DNA of 52,373 nt from Pseudomonadota bacterium (GTDB lineage Bacteria > Pseudomonadota > Alphaproteobacteria > Rhizobiales > Rhizobiaceae): contig JAEWPB010000090.1 in NCBI GenBank assembly GCA_023399465.1, forward strand, positions 1 through 52,373. Reading direction: 5' to 3'. The notes below the pieces were generated by a model that was not told where the DNA came from, searched no databases, and saw only the letters and a list, made by a program, of their open reading frames with translations. Of this stretch, positions 8,549 to 17,691 are shown piece after piece (within the stretch, counting starts at the first letter, position 1; every line of letters begins with the position of its first letter). The translations under genes and the position numbers were made by a program.

Positions 8549-9589
8549 ATGGCTCCGCGCATTTCACCTCTCGATCTCGTCATCCTGTTCATCGCCGTGG
8601 CCAGCGGCGGCGCAATCTATTCGATCCTGGAATTCGGCGGCGGCGCCGAGGTCGGGGCGATCTATGCGCTCTTCATGGTCTCCCCCATTCTCGCCCTCGA
8701 GCGGGGGCTGCTGCTTGCGCCCCAATATCGCTGGATGCGCGCCCAGACCACCCCGGTCTTCCTTGCGCTGGCGCTACTGCTCCTCTTCGCGCTGATGATA
8801 TGCGGCAGCATGGTCGCCGGCAGTCTCGTCTGGGCGCTGGGGCTTTTCGATCTCGACTGGTGGCAGGCGGTCACGCCGTCGTTCCACGGCCTGGCCTACT
8901 CGCTGTTCCTCAGCATGGTGATCGTTTTCGTGCTGCGCGTACGCGAACTGCTCGGCCGCGACGTTTTTTCCAGCCTGCTCAGCGGCCGCTATCGTCATCC
9001 GATACCGGAAAGGCGCGCCTTCCTGTTCATCGACGTGGCCGATTCGACCGCCTTCGCCGAGAAGCACGGCGACCTCAGGGCCCAGGAGTACCTCGGCGCC
9101 CTGTTTGCCCTGTTTGCCGAGCCCGTCCGCCGCCACAACGGCACGATCGTCGACTATATCGGCGACGCCGCGATCATCGTCTGGCCGCTGGAGCGGGCGG
9201 TCAAGGATGCCGCGTTCGTCAGCTGCGCTTTCGATATCTTCCGGCAGATCGACGACAACGCCCAATACTGGATCGACAATTTCGGTGAACTGCCGCGCCT
9301 GCGCGCCGCAATGCATGGGGGCACGGTCATCATCGCGGAAATCGGCGTCGACCGGCACAAGATCACCTATTTCGGCGATACCGTGAATACCACAGCCCGC
9401 CTCGAAGACCTGTGCAAGACCCTCGGCCGGCCGGTCCTGATCTCCTCCGAACTCGTCGAACTGACTACACTGCCCGGCGGGGTCGATGCCGAGTATCTCG
9501 GCGAGCACTCGCTCAAGGGGCGCGGGCAGGCTCTTGGCGTCTACGCCCTGAGCCTTGGCCAGCCAGCGGCGCATCCCGAAAGACAATAG
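8549..9589 (+). CDS. membrane class III adenylate/guanylate cyclase
   Basis: Predicted to make a cyclic nucleotide at the inner membrane. 346 residues. Residues 1-132 hold about four hydrophobic segments; residues 150-335 form a class III cyclase catalytic domain. Metal-binding Asp residues are present in LFIDVADST (near 161) and YIGDAAIIVW (near 206), and the transition-state Asn and Arg are present in GDTVNTTARLE (about 277-286). The Lys that usually selects adenine, four residues before the second metal Asp (as in DKYIGD), is replaced by Asp (VDYIGD), so the product base is uncertain. Rhizobia carry many such cyclases. The gene follows rnd after 87 bp and is followed by an exported esterase gene; no effector is adjacent. 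Confidence 0.92.
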   Translation: MAPRISPLDLVILFIAVASGGAIYSILEFGGGAEVGAIYALFMVSPILALERGLLLAPQYRWMRAQTTPVFLALALLLLFALMICGSMVAGSLVWALGLFDLDWWQAVTPSFHGLAYSLFLSMVIVFVLRVRELLGRDVFSSLLSGRYRHPIPERRAFLFIDVADSTAFAEKHGDLRAQEYLGALFALFAEPVRRHNGTIVDYIGDAAIIVWPLERAVKDAAFVSCAFDIFRQIDDNAQYWIDNFGELPRLRAAMHGGTVIIAEIGVDRHKITYFGDTVNTTARLEDLCKTLGRPVLISSELVELTTLPGGVDAEYLGEHSLKGRGQALGVYALSLGQPAAHPERQ

Positions 9590-9701
9590 TCCTGAACGTT
9601 CGCTTTCACCAAACCTTCAAGCAACCATTAAGCGCCGGTCATGAAAGCCGCCTATCCGGAGCTGGTCTCCTGACACAGCTCCACGACAAAGGTGATCTTT
9701 C

Positions 9702-11066
9702 ATGCTCAAAACACTTTCCTCTTCCGTTGCCCTGCTCATCCTGAGCGGCGTCTACGCCCATGCGGGTGACGCGCCCGAGTTCCCTGCAAAGCTTGCCGCC
9801 CACGCGATCCTACCGGCAAACACCATCATCGCGGCCCCGGCCGACGCGCCCGCGCATCTGAAGACCTCCGCCAAGTTCACCACCGCCGACCGCAAGCGTA
9901 CCAACCGTCTCGGCACCGTGCCCGGCAAGGACGGCGTGCGCCCCACCGGCCTCTCCATGCCCTTCAACGGCCAGGCCATGCAGGGCTTTTCCGGCATCAA
10001 GGCGATGGAGGACGGCACCTACTGGAGCCTTTCCGACAACGGCTTCGGATCGAAAATCAATTCGAGCGACTCCATGTTGATGCTGCATCACATGTCCTTC
10101 GACTGGGACAACGGCAAGGTCAACGCTCTCGAGATGGTGTTCCTCTCCGACCCCGACTACAAGGCCCCCTTTCCAATCGTGATGGAAGGTTCGGACAAGC
10201 GCTACCTGACCGGCGCGGATTTCGACCTCGAGTCCGTCCAGCCGGTGGCCGACGGCTTCTGGGTCGGCGAGGAATTCGGGCCCTATATCCTGAAGTTCAG
10301 CCGGGACGGCAAGCTGACCGACGTAATCGCGACCAGAGCTGGCGAGACCAACGTCAAGTCGCCCGACCATCCGACGCTGGCGCTGCCCGGCAATCCGAGC
10401 CTGAAGATGCCGGCATTCAACCTGAAGCGCTCCGGTGGCTATGAGGGCATGGCGATGTCGAAGGACGGCTCCAAGCTTTACGGCATGCTCGAAGGCCCGC
10501 TCTATACGGAAGATGGCCAGGTCGAAAAGACCGAAGCCGGCGCCACCGCCCTGCGCATCATCGAGCTCGATACCGCCTCCAAGACGTGGACCGGCCGTAC
10601 CTGGCTCTATCCGCTGGCCGAAGGCGGCGAAGCCATTGGCGACTTCAACATGCTCGATGAAACGACTGCACTCGTCATCGAGCGCGACAACGGCGTCGGC
10701 ACCGCCGACAAGGCATGCGCGGATCCGAAGGATCCTAAAGCCGATTGCTTCGCGGTCGCATCCAAGGTCAAGCGCATCTACAAGATCGAAATGACCGACG
10801 AGAACGCCGGCAAGGCCGTGCGCAAGATCGGATACATCGACCTCCTGAAGATCGCCGATCCTGACAACAAAAAGCTCCAGGGTGGCGGTGAAGGCTTCTA
10901 CGACATGCCGTTCCTGACGATCGAGAATGTCGACCGCGTGGACGCCACCCGGATCATCGTCGGCAACGACAACAACCTGCCGTTCTCGGCCGGACGCTTT
11001 ATCGACAAGGCCGACGACAACGAGTTCGTGCTGCTCGAAGTCGGCGAACTCCTGAACGCCAAATAA
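9702..11066 (+). CDS. exported phytase-like esterase
   Basis: 454 residues with a signal peptide (residues 1-21, cleavage after AHA). The body matches the wording of the esterase-like activity of phytase family (PF13449 type): an early block GFSGIKAMEDGTYWSLSDNG near 105, then DLESVQPVADGFWVGEEFGP near 178, YEGMAMS near 247 and GEGFYDMPF near 400. These proteins form a beta-propeller acting on phosphate esters or other esters in the periplasm or outside the cell. The substrate is not predictable here. Two cysteines near residues 345-355 (ADKACADPKDPKADCF) may form a disulfide. It converges on the ppk-ppx group, so a role in phosphate acquisition would fit, but I found no convincing PhoB box in the 112 bp upstream. 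Shared terminator with ppx. Confidence 0.88.
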   Translation: MLKTLSSSVALLILSGVYAHAGDAPEFPAKLAAHAILPANTIIAAPADAPAHLKTSAKFTTADRKRTNRLGTVPGKDGVRPTGLSMPFNGQAMQGFSGIKAMEDGTYWSLSDNGFGSKINSSDSMLMLHHMSFDWDNGKVNALEMVFLSDPDYKAPFPIVMEGSDKRYLTGADFDLESVQPVADGFWVGEEFGPYILKFSRDGKLTDVIATRAGETNVKSPDHPTLALPGNPSLKMPAFNLKRSGGYEGMAMSKDGSKLYGMLEGPLYTEDGQVEKTEAGATALRIIELDTASKTWTGRTWLYPLAEGGEAIGDFNMLDETTALVIERDNGVGTADKACADPKDPKADCFAVASKVKRIYKIEMTDENAGKAVRKIGYIDLLKIADPDNKKLQGGGEGFYDMPFLTIENVDRVDATRIIVGNDNNLPFSAGRFIDKADDNEFVLLEVGELLNAK

Positions 11067-11090
11067 GCCCCGGCGCCGGCCCCTCCAAAA

Positions 11091-11127
11091 AGAAATCGCC
11101 GCGACCCTCGGGATCGCGGCGATTTCT
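11091..11127. terminator. bidirectional terminator between esterase gene and ppx
   Basis: A 14-bp perfect stem (11091-11104 with 11114-11127) with a 9-base loop lies between convergent genes. On the minus strand it is followed by TTTTTGG (towards the end of ppx), on the plus strand by a weak GTTCC. Confidence 0.85.
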
Positions 11128-11168
11128 GTTCCGAAGCCGTGTGCAGGAAAGCCTGCGTGCTGTACGGA

Positions 11169-12689
11169 TCATTCAAACCGGAATGCCAGCCGCTTTCCGG
11201 TCAGCTTCGCCAGTTGCAGCAGCCGGCCATCGAGCTTTTCGCCGGCAAAATGGCGGTAGATGTGCGGCACCACGAATTCGAGATCGAGATCCGGGTCCTC
11301 GGAACGGCGGAACGTCAGGTGACCGACCATGCCCGGCATCGAGGCCGAGAACAGGTAGACCACCCGGAGCAGCCCGCCGAGCAGCTTCGCCCGTTCGATC
11401 AGAGTCGGCGTGGCGATGGCGGCAAGCCCGCCTGTGGCGCCATCGTCGTCGAGCCCCTCGAAGCGGTAGTAGTTGGTCAGGGCCAGGAAGGCGCGCCCGG
11501 CATGGGTGATACCGCCGAGAGAACTATGCGCGATGATGTTCAGCGCCTGCAGGCCGCGGTAGTCGGGATGGGCACGCCAGCTGATATCGGCGAGCAGGCA
11601 GGCGGCCTGCCGGTAGCGGCTCTCCTCCACCGTCTCCTCGATATCGAAGAACGGCATCATGTGGCCGGTCCAGGCCGCCAGTTCGCGCGCATGCTCGGGG
11701 GAGCGGGCACGCAGGATCGCCAGTTCGCCGGCAATCGACAGCAGCGGATCCAGCGCCCGCTCCGGCTCCTTCAGGAGTGAATAGAGATAGCCTTCGCGCA
11801 CGCCCTGTGCGGAGAAGGATATATGCGACGGCTGCATGGCGCCGAGCACTTCCTGCATGGCAATGGCGCCATAGGGCAGCAGGGCGCGACGGTTCTTCGA
11901 GATACTGCGAAGCTCCGGCGCCTTCGGGTCGCGCATCTCGACGACCTCGCCGAGGAATTCGAGAACTTCGTCGAGCGGGAGTTCATAGCCCTGCATCATG
12001 TGCAGCGGATAGTTGCGCATCTCCATGTGCAGCTTGGCGATGTTACGCCAGGTCCCGCCGACCGCGTAGAAAGTGCGTCCCGCCCCCTTTTCAAGCAGCG
12101 ATGCCGTCCTGATGTTCTTGAGCACCAGCTCTCGCGCCTTGGCCATTGAGCCTTCGGAGGCCTCGGCAAGCCGCAAGCCGCCGAGCGGCAGGGTGATCCC
12201 CTTGCCAAACTTCTTGCCGCGAATATCGATGAGTTCGAGCGAGCCGCCGCCAAGGTCGCCGGCAATTCCGTCCGGGCTGTAGTAGCCGCTGATCACCCCC
12301 AGCGCCGAAAACTGCGCCTCTTCATCGCCGGACAGGACGCGAATCTTGACGCCGAGGATTTCCTCGGCCCGTCGGATGAAGTCCGGGCCGTTGCTGGCCT
12401 CGCGGGCGGCAGCGGTGGCCAGCGCGTACATCTCGCGGGCATGTCCCTGTTCCGACAGCGCGCGAAACCGGCGCAGCGCGAGCAATGCCCGCTCCACGGC
12501 AACTTCGTCCATGCGGCCGGTGGTGGCAATGCCCTTGCCGAGCCCGCAAAGGACCTTCTCGTTGAACAGGATCGCCGGCGAGCGGGTTAGTCCCTCGTAG
12601 ATGACGACGCGGACCGAGTTCGATCCGATATCGACCACAGAGACCGGGACAATGCCGTGTAGGCGCCCCTGCGCTTCAGATTCAACCAT
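11169..12689 (-). CDS. ppx: exopolyphosphatase
   Basis: Releases phosphate from the ends of inorganic polyphosphate and may hydrolyse pppGpp. 506 residues, a standard Ppx/GppA length. The actin-like ATPase fold motifs are present: VVDIGSNSVRVVIYEG near residue 17, ATAAAREASNG near 88, and the second glycine-rich loop GDLGGGSLELID near 145. A C-terminal HD-like helical region follows from about 310 (RSPEHARELAAWTGHMMPFF). The gene starts 11 bp after ppk ends on the same strand, so synthesis and breakdown of polyphosphate are encoded together, a common bacterial arrangement. Confidence 0.96.
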   Translation of the reverse strand: MVESEAQGRLHGIVPVSVVDIGSNSVRVVIYEGLTRSPAILFNEKVLCGLGKGIATTGRMDEVAVERALLALRRFRALSEQGHAREMYALATAAAREASNGPDFIRRAEEILGVKIRVLSGDEEAQFSALGVISGYYSPDGIAGDLGGGSLELIDIRGKKFGKGITLPLGGLRLAEASEGSMAKARELVLKNIRTASLLEKGAGRTFYAVGGTWRNIAKLHMEMRNYPLHMMQGYELPLDEVLEFLGEVVEMRDPKAPELRSISKNRRALLPYGAIAMQEVLGAMQPSHISFSAQGVREGYLYSLLKEPERALDPLLSIAGELAILRARSPEHARELAAWTGHMMPFFDIEETVEESRYRQAACLLADISWRAHPDYRGLQALNIIAHSSLGGITHAGRAFLALTNYYRFEGLDDDGATGGLAAIATPTLIERAKLLGGLLRVVYLFSASMPGMVGHLTFRRSEDPDLDLEFVVPHIYRHFAGEKLDGRLLQLAKLTGKRLAFRFE

Positions 12690-12700
12690 ATGTTTCCAAG

Positions 12701-14899
12701 CTAACCGTGCTTACCGGACAACAAGCCGGCAATGCGTTTTGGCGCACTGGATTTCAAGGCTTCACCACGGCCGGAAAGGCTGGGATTGGTCATGAAATAG
12801 TGCTGCGCATTGAATGGTTCCTCGCCCTTTCGCACTTCCATGCGGCGAGAGGTACCATCGGGCAGTATCTCGTAGCTCTGCTGGTTGTCAATCAGGTTGC
12901 CGAGCATGATCTGCGAAAGGACCTGTTCGTGCACCGTCGGGTTGAGCAACGGAACCAGCGTTTCGACGCGCCGGTCGAGATTGCGCGGCATCATGTCGGC
13001 CGAGCCGATATAGACGAGCGCCTTGTCGGAGGGCAGACCGTAACCGTTGCCGAAGCAGAAGATGCGGCTGTGTTCGAGGAAGCGGCCAACGATCGACTTG
13101 ACGCGAATGCGCTCCGAGAGGCCGGGAACCTGCGGCCGCAGGCAACAGATGCCGCGTACCACCAGATCGACCTCGACCCCGGCCCGGCTCGCGCGGTAGA
13201 GCGCGTCGATGATCTCGGGATCGACCAGCGAATTCATCTTCATCCAGATCGCGGCCGGCCGGCCCTGGCGCGCATGCTCGGTTTCCTCGGAGATATGCCT
13301 GAGGATGCGCGCGCGTAGCGTATAGGGCGAGACCGCCAGCTTCATCCCCTCCTCGGGTTCGCCGTATCCGGTGATGAAGTTGAAGATGTTCGCCATGTCG
13401 TGGGCGATCTTCTGATTGCAGGTGAAGAAGGACAGGTCGGTATAGATCTTGGCGGTGACCGGGTGGTAGTTGCCCGTGCCGAGATGGCAGTAGGTCCTGA
13501 GCTTGCCATCCTCCCGACGCACGACCATCGACATTTTGGCATGCGTCTTCAACTCGATGAAGCCGAAGACGACCTGGACGCCTGCCCTTTCGAGATCGCG
13601 GGCCCAGCGGATGTTGGCCTCCTCATCGAAACGCGCCTTCAGCTCAACGAGCGCGGTCACAGATTTCCCCGAATCCGCGGCCTCGATCAGCGCCCGCACG
13701 ATCGGGCTGTCGTTGGACGTGCGATAGAGCGTCTGCTTGATCGCCACCACGTCGGGATCGTGCGCGGCCTGCAGCAGGAACTGCACGACGACATCGAAGG
13801 ATTCATAAGGGTGATGGACGACCATGTCCTTCTCGCGGATCGCGGCAAGGCAGTCGCCCGCATGTTCGCGCACCCGCTCCGGGAAGCGCGCATTGTAGGG
13901 CTCGAAGCGCAGGTCGTCGCGCGGCGCCTTGGCGATTTCCGACAGGGTGTTGAGCGCGAGCAGGCCCGGCAGGATGGCAACGCGATTATCCGGAACGGCC
14001 AGTTCCTCGACCACGAACTGGCGTAGCGACGGCGGCATCTCGGAATCGGTCTCGATGCGGATAACAGAACCGCGGCGGCGGCGCTTCAGCGCCGTCTCGA
14101 AGAAGCGCACCAGATCCTCGGCCTCTTCCTCTACTTCGATATCGCTGTCGCGAATGATGCGGAAGGTTCCGAAGCCGCGCACCTCGTAGCCCGGGTAGAG
14201 ACGGTGGATGTAGAGCCCGACGACATCCTCGAGCGTGATGTAGCGGATGGTCTGGTCATCGTCAGGCAGGCGGACGAAACGTTCGAGCGCCGGCGGCAGG
14301 CGCAGCAGCGCCGTCATCGGCTCGCGTCCGTTCTTGCTGACGAGTTGCAGCCCCATCGAGAAGCCGAGGTTGGGAATGAACGGGAACGGGTGTGCCGGAT
14401 CGATGGACAGCGGCGTCAGCACCGGGAAGATCGATTGCTCGAACTCGGTCGCAAGCCAGGTGTGGTCATCCTCCGACAGCGCCGCCGGGCGGACGATCAG
14501 GATGTTTTCCCTGGCCAGATACTGCTGCAGCACCGCCAGCGATGCCTGCTGCTCCATCTGTAGGTTGTCGATTTCGTGGAGAATTTCCTCAAGCTGCTCG
14601 GCGGGCGTCTTGCCGTCCGGGCTGCGCATGGTGATTCCCTGACGCACCTGTCCCTCGAGGCCTGCGACGCGCACCATGAAGAATTCATCGAGATTCGTCG
14701 CGGAGATCGACAGGAACCGCACCCGCTCCAGCAGCGGATGCGCCGTGTTCAATGTTTCCTCGAGAACGCGGCGATTGAACTGCAGCCAGGAAAACTCGCG
14801 ATTGATGAACCGGCTGGGGCTTTCGAGGAGATCGAACTCCGAAGCGTCGGCGCTCAGCGATTGTATGCCCTGCACTTCCGGAGAACCCACCTGATCCAT
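12701..14899 (-). CDS. ppk: polyphosphate kinase 1
   Basis: Transfers the terminal phosphate of ATP to polyphosphate, peripheral to the inner membrane. 732 residues, typical for Ppk1. The N-terminal domain begins with SRFINREFSWLQFNRRVLEE (about 29-48). The two catalytic-domain histidines expected from Escherichia coli Ppk1 are seen: one in KTHAKMSMVV (about 452) and the phosphorylated one in CHLGTGNYHP (about 471), followed by TAKIYTDLSFFT. The gene lies 67 bp downstream of hdaA and 11 bp upstream of ppx, so it is probably part of a hdaA-ppk-ppx transcript. Confidence 0.97.
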   Translation of the reverse strand: MDQVGSPEVQGIQSLSADASEFDLLESPSRFINREFSWLQFNRRVLEETLNTAHPLLERVRFLSISATNLDEFFMVRVAGLEGQVRQGITMRSPDGKTPAEQLEEILHEIDNLQMEQQASLAVLQQYLARENILIVRPAALSEDDHTWLATEFEQSIFPVLTPLSIDPAHPFPFIPNLGFSMGLQLVSKNGREPMTALLRLPPALERFVRLPDDDQTIRYITLEDVVGLYIHRLYPGYEVRGFGTFRIIRDSDIEVEEEAEDLVRFFETALKRRRRGSVIRIETDSEMPPSLRQFVVEELAVPDNRVAILPGLLALNTLSEIAKAPRDDLRFEPYNARFPERVREHAGDCLAAIREKDMVVHHPYESFDVVVQFLLQAAHDPDVVAIKQTLYRTSNDSPIVRALIEAADSGKSVTALVELKARFDEEANIRWARDLERAGVQVVFGFIELKTHAKMSMVVRREDGKLRTYCHLGTGNYHPVTAKIYTDLSFFTCNQKIAHDMANIFNFITGYGEPEEGMKLAVSPYTLRARILRHISEETEHARQGRPAAIWMKMNSLVDPEIIDALYRASRAGVEVDLVVRGICCLRPQVPGLSERIRVKSIVGRFLEHSRIFCFGNGYGLPSDKALVYIGSADMMPRNLDRRVETLVPLLNPTVHEQVLSQIMLGNLIDNQQSYEILPDGTSRRMEVRKGEEPFNAQHYFMTNPSLSGRGEALKSSAPKRIAGLLSGKHG

Positions 14900-14966
14900 A
14901 ATCGCTGCCCCCTGTTTTGCTTGTCATTACCGCCGGTATATCACTTTGACGACGGAACTGTGACAG

Positions 14967-15674
14967 TCAATCGTCCGCGCCTCCACTGCCGATCTCGTTC
15001 AGCGCTTCGGCGGCGAGCGCCCTTGTGATCCGGGTGCCCCGTGCCAGCGCCAGCTTGTCCAACCGGTCGACGATCATCTGGGCGGCGCTCATCGACCGTT
15101 CCATGCGGGCGACCACGTAGGCGACCAGCTTGTCGTCGATGAAGAGCTGGCGGTCCGCAAACAGCTTGACGATCACCTGCGACAGCAATTCCTCGTCGGG
15201 TTCACCGATTTCGACCACCGTCGCCGCCTTCAGCCGCGACCGCAGGTCCGGCAGTTCGACCGGCCAGGAAATCGGCCACAGGCGCGAAGTCATCAACAGG
15301 CTGGTGCCGTTTTCGCGAACGCTGTTGATAACGTGGAAAAGTGCGGTGTCATCGAAGCCGACGCGATCGGCGTCCTCGAAAATCACCGGTCCCTTGGCAG
15401 CAACCGTCGCCGCATCCGAACCGGGGCCGAGGTCGATGTCGCTCGCCTGGCTCCGCTCCCGCCAGATGCTGGCGAGGTGCGACTTGCCCGACCCGACCGG
15501 CCCGGCGAGAATGACCACCGGTGACGGCCAGTTCGGCCAGGCATCGATAATGGAAACGGCAGCCTGCAGGGGATCTGCGACCAGCAGATCCTCCCGGCCG
15601 GTGGCCGCGTCGTGGCTGAAAGCGAGCGGCAACTGCTCGGCCCGCGGGGTGGTGGTATTCTTCACGTCACGCAT
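14967..15674 (-). CDS. hdaA: DnaA-related regulatory inactivator HdaA
   Basis: Promotes hydrolysis of ATP bound to the initiator DnaA once the replication clamp is loaded, preventing over-initiation. 235 residues, the Hda size. Near the N-terminus is a beta-clamp binding motif, QLPLAF (residues 14-19). A single DnaA-like AAA+ domain follows with Walker A GPVGSGKSHL near 58, a Walker B variant VIFEDADRVG near 97, and sensor regions; the DnaA DNA-binding domain IV is absent. The gene begins 6 bp after an AI-2E family membrane protein gene ends, an arrangement frequent in rhizobia. Confidence 0.9.
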   Translation of the reverse strand: MRDVKNTTTPRAEQLPLAFSHDAATGREDLLVADPLQAAVSIIDAWPNWPSPVVILAGPVGSGKSHLASIWRERSQASDIDLGPGSDAATVAAKGPVIFEDADRVGFDDTALFHVINSVRENGTSLLMTSRLWPISWPVELPDLRSRLKAATVVEIGEPDEELLSQVIVKLFADRQLFIDDKLVAYVVARMERSMSAAQMIVDRLDKLALARGTRITRALAAEALNEIGSGGADD

Positions 15675-15680
15675 AATTTC

Positions 15681-16796
15681 TCAGGAATTCCGATTTTGCT
15701 CCGAGGGGAGTTTGGCCTTTTCCCCCTGGTAAAGATCACTCTGAAGGTAGCGCGACAAGGCGAAGCGGACAAGCACGCCGACCGCGGCAGCGGCAGGCAC
15801 GGCAACGATCAGCCCGACAAACCCGAACATCGCGCCAAAGGCAAAGAGTGCGAACATCAGCCAGACCGGATGCAGCCCGACCTTCGAGCCGACCAGTTTC
15901 GGCTGCAGGATGTTGCCCTCGATGAACTGGCCTGAGAAGAACACGCACAGCACCAGAATGATCGAGAAGTAGTCCGGCCAGAACTGCACAAGCGCGACGC
16001 CGACGGCAAGCACCAGCCCGACCATGGACCCGATATAGGGGATGAAGCTGATGACGCCGGCGAAGAGCCCGATCAGCAGGCCGAAGTTCAGGCCGACCAC
16101 CGTCAGACCGACGCCGTAGTAGGTCCCGAGGATCAGGCACACCGACCCCTGCCCGCGAACGAAGCCGGCGATCGCCGCATCCATTTCGGAGGCGATCTGG
16201 CGGACATCGGTGAGATAGTCGCGCGGCACCCAGGCATCGACCTTGGCGACCATCCGGTCCCAGTCGAGCAGCAGGTAGAAGGCGACGACAGGCGTGACGA
16301 CAAACAGCGAGGCGACGTCCAGAAGCGTCTTGCCGGAATCCCAGATCCCCGCAAACAGGGCGGCAAGGAAGCCAGCGCCATCGGCGAGCACCTTGGCGAA
16401 GTTGCCCTTGACCGCCGTGACCTGGCTGGCGATCCATCCCGGCACCCACTTGGCATTGGAATTGGCGACCGCCTGCTGCAACTGGGTGAGGTATTCGGGA
16501 ATCCGGGCGATGAAGTCGGATGCCTGGCTGACCACCACCGGGATCAGAATCACGGCCGCCAATGTCAGCAGCACGAGGAAGGCGATCAGGATCACCACCG
16601 TCGCCATCATCCGGTTGAGGCCCAGCTTCTCGAGCTGGTCGGCGACCGGGTCGAGGAAATAGGCCAGCGCCATGCCGGCCACGAACGGCAGCAGGATGGA
16701 GCTGAAGACGAAAAGGAAAAGGACGAAAATCACCAGGATGCCAAACCAGAACAAGATCTGGCGCTTGAGCCCTGCCCCACTTACCTGATTTGCCAT
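15681..16796 (-). CDS. AI-2E family (PerM-like) membrane protein
   Basis: 371 residues with about eight hydrophobic segments: two near 10-60, one near 65-90, then a polar periplasmic-type stretch (about 95-150) and a final cluster from about 205 to 350. This is the layout of the PF01594 family, whose members export autoinducer-2, sodium or unknown solutes; the substrate cannot be told here. The start is the ATG at 16796 (MANQVSGAGLKRQ), preceded by GAGGAAG; the open frame extends 14 codons further without a ribosome site. It is followed almost directly by hdaA and preceded by a CDP-alcohol transferase gene 57 bp away, all on the minus strand. Confidence 0.9.
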   Translation of the reverse strand: MANQVSGAGLKRQILFWFGILVIFVLFLFVFSSILLPFVAGMALAYFLDPVADQLEKLGLNRMMATVVILIAFLVLLTLAAVILIPVVVSQASDFIARIPEYLTQLQQAVANSNAKWVPGWIASQVTAVKGNFAKVLADGAGFLAALFAGIWDSGKTLLDVASLFVVTPVVAFYLLLDWDRMVAKVDAWVPRDYLTDVRQIASEMDAAIAGFVRGQGSVCLILGTYYGVGLTVVGLNFGLLIGLFAGVISFIPYIGSMVGLVLAVGVALVQFWPDYFSIILVLCVFFSGQFIEGNILQPKLVGSKVGLHPVWLMFALFAFGAMFGFVGLIVAVPAAAAVGVLVRFALSRYLQSDLYQGEKAKLPSEQNRNS

Positions 16797-16853
16797 TCCG
16801 CTTCCTCGATTGGTAATGATGCCGATATGCTGGGGCATCGGCGGACGGCCGCC

Positions 16854-17387
16854 CTAGCGTGCCGACAGATGACGCATCCAAATCACGAAATAGGATGCTG
16901 CCGAGACAATGGTCAAGCCCGCTGTCAGCACCACCAGAAACCAGACCGCCACCCCTTGAGATATACCGAATGCGAGGAGATAAAGCACTACGGCAGCCAG
17001 GGCGATCTGCGCGACTGTCGTCGCCTTGGAAACGAAGATCGGTACGACCGTGACGGGACGCCCCATGAAGCTCGACAACATCACCGCGCCGACGATCAGC
17101 ACATCCCTTGAAATCACGAGGAGGACCAGCCAGTCCGGCAGGTGGTCCATGAAGCCGAGAATGAGGTAGACGGTCGTCATCAGAAGCTTGTCGGCGATCG
17201 GATCCAGCCAGGCGCCGAGTTCGCTGGCCTGGTTGAAACGACGCGCGATGAAGCCATCGATGCCATCCGAAATGCCGGCGACGACGAAGAGAACAAAGGC
17301 GGCAAGGTTGTGGTGATGCAACAGCGCATAAATCAGCAGCGGCACCATCAGCAGGCGCGCCACGGTTATGAGGTTCGGTACGGTCAT
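16854..17387 (-). CDS. CDP-alcohol phosphatidyltransferase
   Basis: Membrane enzyme that joins a CDP-diacylglycerol-derived phosphatidyl group to an alcohol acceptor during phospholipid synthesis. 177 residues with about five transmembrane segments. The family signature D-x2-D-G-x2-A-R-x8-G-x3-D-x3-D is complete at about residues 41-66 (SDGIDGFIARR then GAWLDPIAD). A second, longer paralogue at 28983 is the better PgsA candidate, so this copy may be a cardiolipin-synthase-like or alternative phosphatidylglycerophosphate synthase; sequence alone does not decide. The ribosome site before the ATG is weak. It heads the minus-strand run to perM, hdaA, ppk and ppx. Confidence 0.9.
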   Translation of the reverse strand: MTVPNLITVARLLMVPLLIYALLHHHNLAAFVLFVVAGISDGIDGFIARRFNQASELGAWLDPIADKLLMTTVYLILGFMDHLPDWLVLLVISRDVLIVGAVMLSSFMGRPVTVVPIFVSKATTVAQIALAAVVLYLLAFGISQGVAVWFLVVLTAGLTIVSAASYFVIWMRHLSAR

Positions 17388-17691
17388 TGCGTCATACGCC
17401 AGTTCTCCAACTGCTCCTTACTTGGCGACGACGCCGATGATTTCCAAGTGAGGGCCCGCGGCCTGCACGCGTTGCGGGGCAATGACGCCGCCGGGGCGCG
17501 AAAATTGCGGGAATCCATGCCATTCCGCTTGCATATCCCAACCCGTCATGCAATTGCGACGCCACTGGAACGCGGCGCCATCCACCCCTAAAAATGGCAG
17601 TCGCGCTCGATCATTACGGAAAGGCGCATTCGCTCCGGCCGTCTCATTGCCGGGGGACGATGGGCCTGCGGCAGCCAGCGGAGACGGAAGC
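17388..17691. other. 304-bp divergent intergenic region upstream of purM
   Basis: Separates the minus-strand CDP-alcohol transferase gene from purM. The purM frame is open through much of it, but coding starts at the ATG at 17692 by homology. I see no hairpin resembling a purine riboswitch, no clear operator dyad and no strong -35/-10 pair. Promoters for both directions presumably lie here. Confidence 0.5.

Noticed and set aside
9590..9701. PhoB box before the phytase-like gene
   Set aside because: Only isolated fragments resembling CTGTCAT were found, without the tandem spacing required.
17388..17691. Purine riboswitch or PurR operator ahead of purM
   Set aside because: No matching aptamer core or dyad could be found by eye.
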